Assembly: GCA_963924555.1 (NCBI GenBank) | Contig: OZ004595.1 | Span: forward strand, 3,534,001-3,598,000 | DNA: 64,000 bases | Reading direction: 5' to 3' | Origin: Crambe crambe | Lineage: Eukaryota; Porifera; Demospongiae; Poecilosclerida; Crambeidae | Shown here: in pieces, positions 18,631 through 35,630 of the stretch | Numbering within the stretch: position 1 is the stretch's first letter | How the letters are laid out: every line of letters begins with the position of its first letter | Program-made: the position numbers and the translations under genes | Notes under the pieces: model-generated | What the model saw: only the letters and a program-made list of their open reading frames with translations | Databases searched by the model: none | What the model was told of the DNA's origin: nothing

Positions 18631-19592
18631 TTATCGACCGCCATATATGAACGGACACTGCAGAGGACAGCCTGGATATTAATAAAATAAAACTCCGCGA
18701 TGGAAAGATAGAGCAAACGTGCACTAATTAAATATGAAGCGCGAGGGATCAATGAAATAATACCGTGCAGAGAATCCACCACAAAAGAAACGTCCGAATA
18801 TCACTTGACATCGGGCAATCTCATTGATAATCGGATACCCCCTAGTAGAAATCACACAGATATAAGCCTACAGACTAACTGGTAGCTCAACAATTCAACT
18901 TCCCAGCTTCAAACTGGGCGGAGCTAATAGAATTTAAAATGAACAGGTCAGCAACTTGATATTCTGACTGCGAACGATCCATCGACTCTTCCTGGCCGTT
19001 ATAACGCATTAGAGGTAAGTTCTGGAGCAATTTCAAGTTTTAAAATAGCACATCCGACGTATTTAGCCTAAGCTAAGGTTTTGGCCGTGTATTCTGCTGC
19101 GATAATACACGGCCAAAACTTTAGGTACCATAAAAGTACGCTAGCTAGATCCTTCTAAATATGTTGGATGTACTATTTTGCAACTAAAAGATGCTAAAAT
19201 ACTTACTTTCAAAGCTTTGTAAGGGCCAGGAAGAGTCGATGGATCATTTGCAGTCCGAATATCAAGTTGCTGACTTACGTGTTCATTTTAAATTCTATTA
19301 GCTCCGCCCAGGCAGTTGGGAAGTTGAATTATTGAAGGATTGTAGTAGCAGCTTGTGACTACCAGTTAGTCTTAGGCTTAGTTGGTATCATGTACTTTCT
19401 ACTAGGGGGTATCCGATTATCAATGAGATTGCGCGGTGTTAAGTGATCTTCGGACGTTTGGATTCCCTGCACGGTGTTATTCCATTGATCACTCGCGCTT
19501 CGTATTTAATTAGTGCACGTTTGCCCTATCTTTCCATCGTGGAATTTTACTTATTAATGTCCAGGCTGTCCTCCATATATGGCGGTCGATAA
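18631..19592. mobile_element. Full-length foldback element, 962 bp
   Basis: The ends are TTATCGACCGCCATATATG (18631-18649) and its complement ending at 19592. Arms of about 390 bp pair along their length, for example CCATCGACTCTTCCTGGCC near 18980 with its counterpart near 19220, and GGATACCCCCTAGTAG near 18833 with CTACTAGGGGGTATCC near 19398. The centre has a perfect 15-bp stem (TTTTGGCCGTGTATT, about 19080-19120). The arms differ by scattered substitutions and small gaps. No coding region or clear target duplication is seen. Confidence 0.75.
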
Positions 19593-19739
19593 TTCCTCAA
19601 TCTCCTAGGATTGTCGCTCACTATAGCTCTTGCTAACTAGGATCTCCTGTGCCAGTGTGGTATAATGAAACCTCCCAGGATATTAGCTACTTATCTAGCT
19701 CTATGCACTATTAAGGTAGCTATAGCTATTGAGCTATGT

Positions 19740-20420
19740 TATAGCAGTATATATAAAGAACTATAATTTTTTACTTTCTATAGTAGCTAAGAGACATGTT
19801 GCTCTGTAGCATCTAGCTAGCTATTATGCGTAAGTAGCTATCTAGAATATTTTCCAATACTGATTTGTATAAAGCTCAATCATGCATTCACATCAATATA
19901 GATCAGTTATAAATATTCCATCGCTGTACACTTGCAAAAAATATTAACTTTCTAGTTAAGCAAGACACTAGGAAAAAAAAACATGCTCCTGAATAGCTAA
20001 CAAGCTCGAGATTTTGATGCACCTATAAACAGCATAGAAATAAAGCTAATAACTAGTGAAAAAATATCCTAGGAGATATTATCACTACAGAAGAGATTCA
20101 TCACTAAGACAGAAACGACCTAGGAGATTTTTTATTGCTAGGGCAATTTGTTGGTGAGTGATTGTCTTTGTATAATCAGATATAGCTATACCACCTCTCC
20201 AATAGCTACTTTATATGCAGCGACAATATATCCTGGCGGCGACGAAATATCCTAGGAGATTAGGTCGCTCGCGACAGATATTTTGTCGCCGCGACAGAAT
20301 CTCCCAGCGACAAAATAAACTGTGACACCGGCACTGGGTGCCAGGCTGGTGGCCTGAACGGACCGATCCCGTTGCCAGGACTGTAGACACAGCGTTCTAT
20401 GCATATACAACTATAACATA
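19740..20420. repeat. Third copy of the foldback right arm
   Basis: This stretch follows 10597-11420 closely, including AAAGAACTATAATTTTTTAC, the GTCGC/TCCTAGGA cluster (20215-20320), and the phrase CGATCCCGTTGCCAGGACTG. It ends just before the 5' flank shared by LARS2 copies B and C. Confidence 0.65.
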
Positions 20421-20553
20421 GCTCAAGTGCATGAGTGACATATAGCTAGCTAGTATTGTATAGAGCTAGATAAGAAAATATCCTGTGAGATTTATTACTA
20501 GATAATGGCTATAGTGAGCAACAATCCTAGGAGATCGAGATTTTGTCACTCTA

Positions 20554-20586
<33 letters not shown>

Positions 20587-20716
20587 CATAAGGACAATAT
20601 CAATGAGTTCTAGATACGAAAATAAGATGGGAATCCGGAAGTAGAACCAGAATCTTTCCCCCTGTTGCAGTTTGCTGTAAAGAACTATTGAGGTAGGTTA
20701 ATTATTATACATTATC

Positions 20717-25667
<4,951 letters not shown>

Positions 25668-25789
25668 TATAATTTTTGTATAACGCAGCTTTGGAAAATC
25701 AATATTGTCTCATCTCACCTTTATTAATATTTCAGAGTCATGGCTAAGTCTCGGTAGAGTGATGTGCACCATAGACCATACGTATGTTG

Positions 25790-26780
25790 GGACCTATAGT
25801 CTATGTGTGCACAGCAACTATAATAGCTAAAGGGATTATGGAACGTGTACTAGACTGTCACAAAGTTCCACACACTGAGATCCCTGTGTTTCCAAGAGAA
25901 ACTTGAAGGAAACACAGTGTATTTTTTGTAGGATATGCAAGGGCATGGCGAAAACGAGGAAACATGCCGTGCCTTTGTGAATTTCCTTGTTCCACTCCTA
26001 ATTTTCAGTGACACATTCGATGTATAATGGGGTTTCATAAAACTGTGTCAACCACCCATTCTATGACTTCTATTGTCTTCAAAATTCATCATTGCCATGA
26101 TGCTAAGGGATAGAGGAGGGGTTTGGGGATTAGCATTATAATGATGCTATTAATTGTTGGAAAAAGCCCTCTAATTGACAGTTAAGGCAGCAGAGGAGTC
26201 TTGTTTCTTTGATAACTCTCATGCCATTCTTGTTTGTGCAGACATTAATTTATTATAAAAAGGCACTAATAGATGTGATACAAAACGACTAGCTAACATT
26301 GACCATATAAACTGACTTTTGTGGCAGAACTGAAGAATGAATCAATGCTATACACTGTCGATGCGTCTTTACATGCAAGGAATATAGCCGATTTCCCTTC
26401 ATTTTCCTGCAGGTGAATTTGAGCATGCTATCAAGAAGCAAGTTGACCACTCCTGTCTACTGGCAAGCATTACAGCACTCCACCTATCTTTATCCTGCAA
26501 GTTGATATTTAATAGCGCCACTGCCCAGTAGTATGTCAACCACTTCAGCGTATCCATCATAGCTTACCGACATCAAAGGAGGGAATCCATTTCTGTCAAA
26601 TAGTTGATCGACCTGAGCACCATTTCCAATAGCTTATTCTGTATAGCTGCATACTAAACAGTTGATAGGTCTCCTTTTGAGCACACATCTATCTGAGCAC
26701 CATTTTCTAGCAGCAAATATTTCGACATTCCCATTTGCACTTGCACTCATCGACACTGATGATCCATCATTCTGGATCAA
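25790..26780. repeat. Second copy of the LARS2 3' flank with ankyrin relic
   Basis: This matches 3420-4500 in order: the interspersed repeat (25790-26280), then a shortened ankyrin-repeat relic on the minus strand (about 26450-26780). It supports duplication of LARS2 with its 3' flank as one unit. No intact frame is seen. Confidence 0.6.
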
Positions 26781-27453
26781 TTACTGGACAATTGTACCTA
26801 GAAAACTCTGCCATAAACTGGTAGCCGTCTGAAATACGATTATTTTTTTTTGGACAACTCCTTTAATGATGTAGCTATATGAATTAACAGCCATGAACTT
26901 AGCCACTATAGGGTAATCAATAATATTCAGACGGCTGATTTTTAATGGTGGAAGACGGTGGAGGATGTCACATGTAGAACACTAGATGGTACGTTTATAT
27001 GTACGACATCAACATTACCAAGTCAACTACTGCCTGTATGTAATTGATCAAGGTGCATATCTAGCTTATCACTTTGCTGCTATCAGATCCTTTCATTCAA
27101 AGTGCTTTATTACCGATCCAACTTCGCAGCTCAGTTTATGAGTGCCATTGGAATTGATGATTAATAGAGTATTGTGAAGACTAGAATAACATCTCTTCTA
27201 TATTTCTTGGTGGAGTCTCTTTATTAAGAAGACATGACTGCATCTCTATGTTTCATTTGTAGAGTCTGATGCTTTCATATTAGTGCAGTCTGTTGTGTGA
27301 TAATGAAATTGACTCTCTTAAGTTGTTGATTAAAAATTGTAAGGGAAAAATGCATAAAAATATGATTAAAATTTCCTTTCATTTTAGATAAGCTGTACAT
27401 TATGCTAGTTCCTTGTGATTGGTGTGATACACCTTTGACTCATTTTGCAACAG
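26781..27453. other. Spacer with a short CCGTCTGAA inverted pair
   Basis: CCGTCTGAAATA at about 26826 and TATTCAGACGG at about 26930 form a short inverted pair around about 100 bp, possibly a small TIR element. The rest shows no gene. Earlier MCMDC2 exons, if present, were not recognised here. Confidence 0.35.
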
Positions 27454-30015
27454 CTACAAGGAGTGTGTGTTGTTGTAAGGAAAGATCTGTGGAGTGGACT
27501 CAGACTTGGGGCAAGGGTCACTGTAATTGGTACTCCATAAACTAGTCACTCACTCTCAGCAGACATTCATCGACTCAATTATAGAGGTATGTTAGCCACA
27601 TGTAGAGTACTTCTTCATGCATAGCAAGTATGTGTCTTCATATGTTTCATTCAGGCGAATGATATTTCAATGGAATTAAGTCAGAGGCAGAAGCTATTGC
27701 CCTCTATGCCTAGAAGCATTCTTCATATTTTGAAAGGTGATAGTTATCATAGTACTTACATTTGAGGAACTATCAAATGGTACCCAATTAGGTTCTGCTG
27801 CTCTCCATCTGTGCTTTGTTTGTCTTTCTGTACTTAATTGTCTGTACTTTGTCGTTCTGTATTATTGGCTGCTACTTAGTGTGATAGAAGAAAAAAATCA
27901 AATCAAGTTGAACTCATAGAGCACAATTAAAATTAATTTAAAAAAAATTTTTTTTTTCAAGTGGAACTGCATACCAAGTAGGAATATATTGGAACATGCC
28001 AGGGTTTCCAGCTAGAGTAAGCTAGTTCATGCTATGAAGCGCCGGCTAAAGCCTAGGGAAGAGCAACAAGGTACTGAGGGTAGGTAGCTTAAAGTTGCTC
28101 CTCAAAAATAAAATGCTATATGGTATATTTGCTTCCTTTATTTCATCATTCTGCATAGCTTGTAAATATTCTCATTGGGCGTTTAGTGCTACACTTGCCT
28201 TCAGCTTTGCAGGTTAACTGATTACCCACGTTTCAATGCTGTACTGTCTAACCAAATCATTTTTATTCAGCTGATATTTGTCTCCCTGGCTCTTATCATC
28301 GCCTCAAGATGTGTCTGCTTTTGAGTCTGGTCAGTTCGATAGTAAAAGAAGACAGCAGGAAAAAACATGGTATGTACATACACAGGATTGGAAGCAGCTC
28401 ATGTGTGGTCATTAAGCTAATGTAGTAAAGGCAAACTGATTAATTAAGTTCAATTGATTGTTTATTCTACTTTGTATCAATCATCTGACATGCATGACTT
28501 CTACTACAGTATTATGTGGTGTGTGTATGAAATTGGAGCTTTACATACCATTATTAGCTGGAAGCCTTTTGTTGGCTCATGATGGAGTGTGTGTTATAGA
28601 GAATCTCGGCTCCCTCAAGAAAGATGTCAGAGAAATTCTGAAAAAAGGTATGTAGCTATGTAATATAGTGCATAATTATGTAGTTAGTAGTATTCAATGT
28701 ATTTATGCAGCCATGGAGAGAGATCGGGTGGTTTTGAATGTGCCTAGACAGAAGCAGAAGGGCGAAACTGAGGCTCGAGAATTATCTTGGCCATTGAGCT
28801 GTAAGATTTGGGCTCTTGTAGATCAGCAAGACAGAAAGAAATCTTTATCTAAAGCCAATAGTGAAGTATTGAGGGAGTATTCCCTCCAGGTATGTGTGAC
28901 AAATTATAGAAAATATTTCTGTGTGTATGGTAGGAAGGGATTTATAGAAGCAGCTTGCTTATGATGAGAAATCGTAGCCTTGTACCCAGGCCCCGTGAAA
29001 AAAGCGGAATCTGGGTATCAAGAGCCATGGAAGAAGGCCCTGGAAAAGTATATTATATACCAAGATGTCCCTTAGTTCCCTGTAAAGGGATTATAAACTT
29101 CGTGCAATCTATACATTAATCATTGTATTGACTCTATTAGGACACATCAGTTATCGATAAGTGAATCTGGAAATATATAACTGATACACTTTATTCATAT
29201 TATTAGCTCATATAACTTTACAGTCATTTTGGGCTGGTAGTAGTGAACGACCTTTCTTCTCAAGAACACCTGCATGATGTCATGATGGGTCATATCATGA
29301 GCAGCAGCAGAAGTGGAGGCTCTCCTCCCCTCTTGCCTCTCGTGGATCTGTATCAATACTTATGCATGGCATCAGTGATGGAAGTGGAGTTAAATGAAGA
29401 TGCCTCCATTCTATTACAGGATTTTTATGTTGCTAGTCGTAGAGTACGGATGTCTGCATCACATGGTATGGACATTCCCATCGGAGCTCTCAATAGCATG
29501 TATGTATTTTTAGGGTATTCTTGTTTAGTATAAGCTTCACAAAGACTATGTTTGCATGGATTGATCTTGCTTACATCGATTTCTGTCTCTAAACATTCTG
29601 AATAATATGGTATACCCTTCTACTTAGTGCACAATTGATTATCAGGCCTATAATTATAGCTAATTTGTGTGTGGGAATGCCATTGCATGTGCACATGCTA
29701 AGCTAAATCTGAACCAAAAGGTAAGTCACAGATGAACTAATTCTCAATGACAGTGTATGTATATGACTGGTATGATTTCAGGCAGCTATTGAAGATGCAG
29801 TAATTTCGATTTATTTGTATGAAGAATCACTTACAAGCCGCTTTGGTGAGTTTTTTGTACCTTGACCAATGCACTAAATCATATCAGCTCTTTACAGTTG
29901 TTTTTTTTTGTTGTTTTTTTTTGTTTATTTGCTTTTTTTCCCTTCAGGCTATTCAGTTTTCCTTGTCCACATTTCAAAGCTAATTCTGATCCTGACAGAT
30001 ACATTGGTAGAGAGG
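27454..30015 (+). CDS. MCMDC2: MCMDC2-like MCM-domain protein (partial or decaying)
   Basis: Exon-like blocks resemble MCMDC2, a meiotic MCM-family protein without the usual helicase motifs. Blocks with splice-like borders: 27454-27529 (GVCVVVRKDLWSGLRLGARV, OB-fold type), about 27655-27736, 28271-28369 (ICLPGSYHRLKMCLLLSLV), 28510-28647 (LLAGSLLLAHDGVCVIENLG, the degenerate MCM core), 28711-28889, about 29224-29499 (LPLVDLYQYLCMASVMEVEL), about 29670-29720 (ACAHAKLNLNQK) and 29782-29845 (AVISIYLYEESLTSRFG). The N-terminal part is missing, and about 40 residues expected between the third and fourth of these blocks were not found. The frame does not carry cleanly between 28889 and 29224, nor into the last block at 29948-30015. 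It may be an eroding gene or one with small exons I missed. Confidence 0.55.
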
Positions 30016-30039
30016 TAAGTGTGGAGAAGGCTACCTAAA

Positions 30040-31260
30040 GCATAAAGTTTTTAGCCTCATTCCCAGGGGTCCTTTGCAGTATCAGCTGCAAAAAAATTTT
30101 CATAGCTCTTCCCCATGCCAAAAACTTGAAATCCAGCCAGGCAGTGTTTTGGGGTACCAGCCTCTATTAAAATAGAGCTCAGGGATGAGGTGAATATCTG
30201 TATAGATGGTGGTGTGTGTCCAGTCACTGAGTAAAATTTTTTTAGAGCTATGTATGTATGTGTAGCTACTTATTCTCCTATGAAAGTAGGAATATAGTAA
30301 TAATTGCATGGATGTATGTACAAGCTCTATGCATGCCCTTGAATAAACAATGCTTAGGTCTAAGTTTAGCGAGTGAACATTGATGATTGTGCTTACACAC
30401 TACTGTTCACATGCTGCAACAAAACAAACAAATAGGTGCACTCATGGTGCTAAAACTGGTTTCATTGAAGGGCTGCTCTATTACATTTTACTTTTTACGA
30501 TAGTTTGATGAGAGCTTAAGACTTCTTCATAAGCAGATTGTAGACTTTTGCAAGTGCCATAGAATGGCAAACATTCATCAGCATGAAGAGTAGTTCATCT
30601 TTATTTTTATTTCATCGTGACTTGCAGATCAAATAATAATCATGACCCATGCTATCAGTTGTGTATGTGTATTCAGTATTTCTAATTTGTGTGTGCAAAG
30701 GAATTTTTATCCAAGTACTGTCAGTGCAGAGTTATCACTTGTTCCTGGCTTATTTTTCGGAAAAAATAGCTGTCAGATTATATTCAAGATCATACTGTAA
30801 ATTAATGCGTTTGTTTGTTGCTGTTGCACAATCATTCATACTTAAATGTTGACTTCTTCGAGGTATGGGCTTCCTTGAGACGATTTATACAGTAGAACCT
30901 GATTATAGTGGTCACCCTCAGGGCAGCTGTTATAAAGAGGTGGCCTGCTAACTCAGGTTGAAATGTACACTAAAACCCCACTTGGGACTTGGGCCCCTGG
31001 CTGTTACAGAGAGGTGACCTGCTTATACAGTGACCATTATAATCAGGTTCCATTGTAATATCAGTTGTATTCCTCTAAATTTTACTAATGGTTGTAGTGC
31101 ATGGTCGATCCATAATCATAAATTATTTCAGTTCATACGTATTCACATGCAGACCTAGTATGCCTTTTAAATTGACCAGGTACACTTGAGGTATATTTTC
31201 AACAGCTTTAAATGTCACTCTTGTATCTCATTTGATGTCATCCTACAGATTTGAATTTAA
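30040..31260. repeat. Duplicated block containing the astacin 3' end (copy 1)
   Basis: This block matches about 34996-35900 in the same orientation, from GATCCTGACAGAT through GTAGACTTTTGCAAGTGCCA to the 3' third of the astacin gene. The astacin-like part (about 30840-31205, minus strand) is a relic interrupted by the 166-bp element at 30890-31055. The stretch is otherwise non-coding. Confidence 0.7.
30890..31055. mobile_element. Mariner-type MITE, 166 bp
   Basis: The ends CAGTAGAACCTGATTATAGT and, from the other strand, CAATGGAACCTGATTATAAT form TIRs of about 25 bp. TA flanks both sides. The paralogous sequence at about 35735 (TTTATAATATCAATTG) is the matching empty site with a single TA. 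No transposase fits in this length. Confidence 0.8.
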
Positions 31261-31497
31261 AAATCCAGAAATCAATTCTATGGAAAATTTGGAAAATTGT
31301 GATGGGCATGTGACAGTCTCTTGTGAGTTGATGTGGGAATAATGGTGGTTATGAAAACAACTATACTAAGCTAATAATAGGTAAATCTTGGGACAAGTGA
31401 CATGAGGATGGCTAGAAAGTATATAAAGAAGTCACATATCCAATAGTGGAGCAATAGTGTGAGAACTCAGTGGTAAGTAGGGGTCTTAAAAATAATC

Positions 31498-34400
31498 ATG
31501 TTGCGTCAGATTGGTCTCCTTATGATTTCGTTGGCTTCCTCAGAGGTACTCCTTACTACATCACTCCTTCAGATGACATCATTGCTGGTAATATCTGCTC
31601 CTTTAAACAGAGACTATTACTACCATGCAGGACTCTGGCTGCTACTGCTACAATTTCCTATCACAATTTCGGTGGTAACTTCACATTATTCTTTTCACCT
31701 GGAAGCTATGTTGTGCAGAATATCAATTTAAACTTTAGAGCTATACAGATGGTTACTCTAAGGCCTCTAGATGAAACTGTAGGTACTATCAGACTAAACT
31801 GTTTAGATAATATGACCATCACCTTCAGGCATGTTGATAAAATAACAGTACGTTCTATAGAATTCTACTCTTCTGGTGAAGAATACAAAAGAGTAATATA
31901 CATAAAATTTGCATTGATACTAATGGCATATGTTATTTTTTGAGAAGTGTATGGATACTGAACTCTTCATTCATTGGAAATATTAATATTATCCACATTG
32001 ATACTCGAATAGAACTAATAACACTCGGATCTAACTTTGAATCGTATCGAGCTCTCTCTATCTCCTTTGTTCCCTTATCCACTTTTTCCGATTCGATATT
32101 ACAGCTGAAATCAGTGACAATATTTTCACAGATAACGAGAATGGAGCACTCTTTATTTCAGCACGAAATTGTAACATAACTATCACCAACTGCACGTTCT
32201 TTAATAATAACAACAGCAGAGCAGTGTATCTAGAAACTCTGTTTGGCAATAATGTCATAACCCTGATCAACTGCACATTATTTTTTTCATGATAATGCTA
32301 ATGGAGCGATACAAGTAAAAAGTGGTCAGTTTAATTCAGTAGTTATTATGACCATCATTAATAGCTCATTTTATAGCAACACTGCAAGTGATGGGGGAGC
32401 TATTTCTAATGATAAGGCAGAAAACATCGCTATTATTAACAGCATATTTAACAATAATACTGCTACTAGTGATGCAGCAAGGAATGTCATCATCACCAAC
32501 AGTACTTTTACTGACAACAGTTGTGGTGATAGAGGAGGTGCAATTGATATATCTGATCCATCTAAAGATCATAACCGGAAACCTTCAAAAGCAATTTCAG
32601 CTGTAATAATATGGTGGTGCTATATTTGCAACAAACATTAAAGTGCATTTATTACGAAACTCAATGTTTATCAATAATGCAGTCAGTGATGGAGCATCAA
32701 ATGAGGGACATTCACACTCATTTGAAAATAACTCAGCAAGAGAGAAAGGTGGAGCACTCTTCTTATCCAAATCATTTCTTTACATTATGGGTGACACATT
32801 TTTTATCAGGAATAAGGCTGCACTTGGTGGAGCATTATTTGTGGAAGACTTCGATGACTATTGCAATAAAAATCTTTATCAACCTTGCTTTTTCAACCAT
32901 TCAAATCTTACATCTTTCAAGATAATGAAGCAAGAGAGCTACAGGGGGAAATTTTGTATGGTGGGTTATTGAATATATGTGATAATGGTAATGGAGTCCA
33001 AGAGTTCACTAAGTTATAATTGAATAAAATTACTGAATGTTGAATTACATCAGAAGTTGTTGATATTTGCTTTTGCAGTGACCAAAAAAACCCCTGACTG
33101 TTCTGTGAGAAATAAAACTATCAATCTTTCCAGGCAAATTAATACGACTCATGGTTGCAACAGTTGATCAATACGGTAATTACAGGCCATCAATTGTCAA
33201 TCACTGGAAACCACGAGGACACTGTTCGAATATGATCTTAACTGTCAAATAGTTAGTATTTGCACATAACCCTCCTGATTTGATAATAATTTCACTTGTT
33301 TGATGGTATATGTCAGTATTCATAGGAATACACTTAAAACTGGTATAAAGGCAACAGTCTCTCATCAATGGTAGAATTACAGCTAGATTCCAGTGGAAGC
33401 AAATGCGAATGTGATCAAAGAATAACAGCTCTGAGTCAAACTCAATGCAATATAGACAACCAAACCATAGGAGACCACACTATGGCTTTACTACCTAAAT
33501 AAAACATTGCATGTGTGGAAATTCTGTTATTCAAATTATTGCTACAAAGCTACTTCTTACAGAAATACAAATGGAAGTCAATGTGTCAATAATCATGCAG
33601 GGATCATTTGTGGCACACCTTAAGCATAGCTATAGGGAATTCTAAATGTGTCAAATGTCCAAAGCTCAGAAATATGCTTTCCTCTGGATAATTCCCTTGT
33701 TTGCAGTCATGGGTTTGATTCTAGTCCTAAGCATGCTATTTCTAGACCCAACTGTTTCAACTGGACTCATCAATGGTTTGATATTCTATGCCAATATTTT
33801 ATCAATCAGTGCCTTGACAAACAATTATAATTGCTACATTCATTGAATACTCTCAGTTTTCATATCATGGGTAAATCTGGACTTTGGGATCGAGATATGT
33901 TTCTATTCAGGAATGGACATGTATCAGAAAACATGGCTACAGTTTGCCTTTCCCTTGTACATATGGTTACTAGTGGGTCTGATCATCATACTCACCCACT
34001 ACTCCACACAAGTGATGAGACTTCTTGGAAGAAAAGTCATCCCAGTATTGGCTACTCTTCCATACACACTCTTACTCACCTTTGGACAGTGTCTTCGTTC
34101 TTTGCCAAGAAGGAAAGGATTGAGATGGTTGCGCAGTACAGCCTTCATTTCCATAATGGATGCATACCATGCCCCTTTCAACAGACGGCATCGCTACTGG
34201 ATTGGACTTCTCTTATTGATACGATGTGTTCTTGTCAATATTACAGTGTATGTCACCATTTACCATAGTGATACAGCAGCAATAACTAACACATTCATCC
34301 TTCTCATGGTCACAACTGGCTTACTCATGATAAAAATCTTCGTCAAGGATGGAATACACAAAAGTGCTATAAATAAAGTGATTGAAAGTTCATTTTGCTA

Positions 34401-34630
34401 AACTTAATATCACTATCTGCAATAACCATCTACTTAGAAGCACTAAATGGATCCAATGCTCCTGATATGGTATGCAAGTGTATAACTGCTTCCATTTCAA
34501 TAGCACTTGCTACATTATAGCATTTAGACAGCAATACATTAAAATCAGAAAAGTAAAGTCTTCTGCTCAGAACCTTCCACCAGAACCTGGAACGAACACC
34601 ACCACATCTTATGTGGAACTGCGTGAATGA
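31498..34630 (+). pseudogene. Pmp-like beta-helix / multi-TM protein, decayed
   Basis: A possible signal peptide (MLRQIGLLMISLASS, 31498) precedes a conserved opening (PYYITPSDDIIAGNICSF), but in a different frame. Then come right-handed beta-helix repeats with NNTA, GGAI and GGAL turns (INSSFYSNTASDGGAISND near 32350-32410; AREKGGALFLS near 32745; KAALGGALFVEDF near 32815). A hydrophobic C-terminal region has several likely membrane segments (about 33660-34390) and ends in YVELRE then stop at 34630. The turn motifs resemble chlamydial polymorphic membrane protein repeats, and similar beta-helix/TM proteins are, from memory, a large family in Amphimedon. The frame changes at least five times, so the gene is dead or badly assembled. 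Function of the family is unknown to me; an exposed repeat surface with membrane anchor is the visible architecture. Confidence 0.65.
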
Positions 34631-35630
34631 ATAACTAGATGGCACAAGCAAACTCCTTTTATCATTTTCACTGCATGGAAATATTGCTGTTCATAAACAT
34701 TAGTATGTATTTTGTGATGTAGCAATGTGGGAGACTGATTAGGTTAAATCATACAACAATGATACATTATTTTTTCTGTAACATTATCTCTCAAAAGGAC
34801 CATGACTCTATTACCTGTAGTGATCTCTAAGGTAAACATCAGTTCTTTAAAGTGGCCAGTGCTTTGGATCCTAATCCAGTTCACCATCCTTTATAAATTT
34901 ATCTTGTTATCTCCTTAAGAACTAGGATAGGGCTAGGGCTCTTTTTTTTTCTTTTTACATTGAATGGCTCGCGTGCCAAATGCTTCTGAGTCTTATGGTG
35001 ATCCTGACAGATAGCCACCTAAGCGTACAGTCATTAGCCTCATCCCCAGGAGGTCTTGCTGTTTCAAAGCTTCCCTGTAATCTTCCCCATGAACTCCTGC
35101 GCCCTGAGTCAGCCTCTGGGATCAGGAATGATGGTGCATGTGTTAGTATAGTCAACAAGTACTTAGAAAAACTACTGGAGCTAGACGTATGTATGTGTAA
35201 CTACTTCTTCTCCTGTGGATAAAACTTGATTCAATGCTTACTGGTGATAAACTTGGCTCTAGCTGCACTCATGGTGCTAGATACTGATTTCATTAAGTTC
35301 ACTTTTTGATGAGAGCTCGAGACTTCTTCATAAGCAGAGTGTAGACTTTTGCAAGTGCCATAGAATGGCTAATATTCATCAGCATGAAGAGTAGTTTATT
35401 TACGACTCCTAAATTAAAGATATTTTTATAATCATGACCCATGCTAGCTATCTGTTGTGTGTATTTAACATTTTAATCTGTGTATGCAATGGGAATTCAT
35501 TGTTTCTTATTGTAAGTACATGTACTGTCAAGAAAGAGTGTCAGTGCAGAGTTATCACTGTTATTAGCCTAGGCTAGGCTTGTTCCTGGTATTATTTTTC
35601 AGAAAACAGTTAAATTATTATATTCTTAGA
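34631..35630. repeat. Duplicated block next to astacin (copy 2)
   Basis: About 34996-35630 is the second copy of the block at 30040-30850. It lies immediately downstream of the astacin stop codon. It lacks the mariner-type insert. 34631-34990 shows nothing recognisable. Confidence 0.6.
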
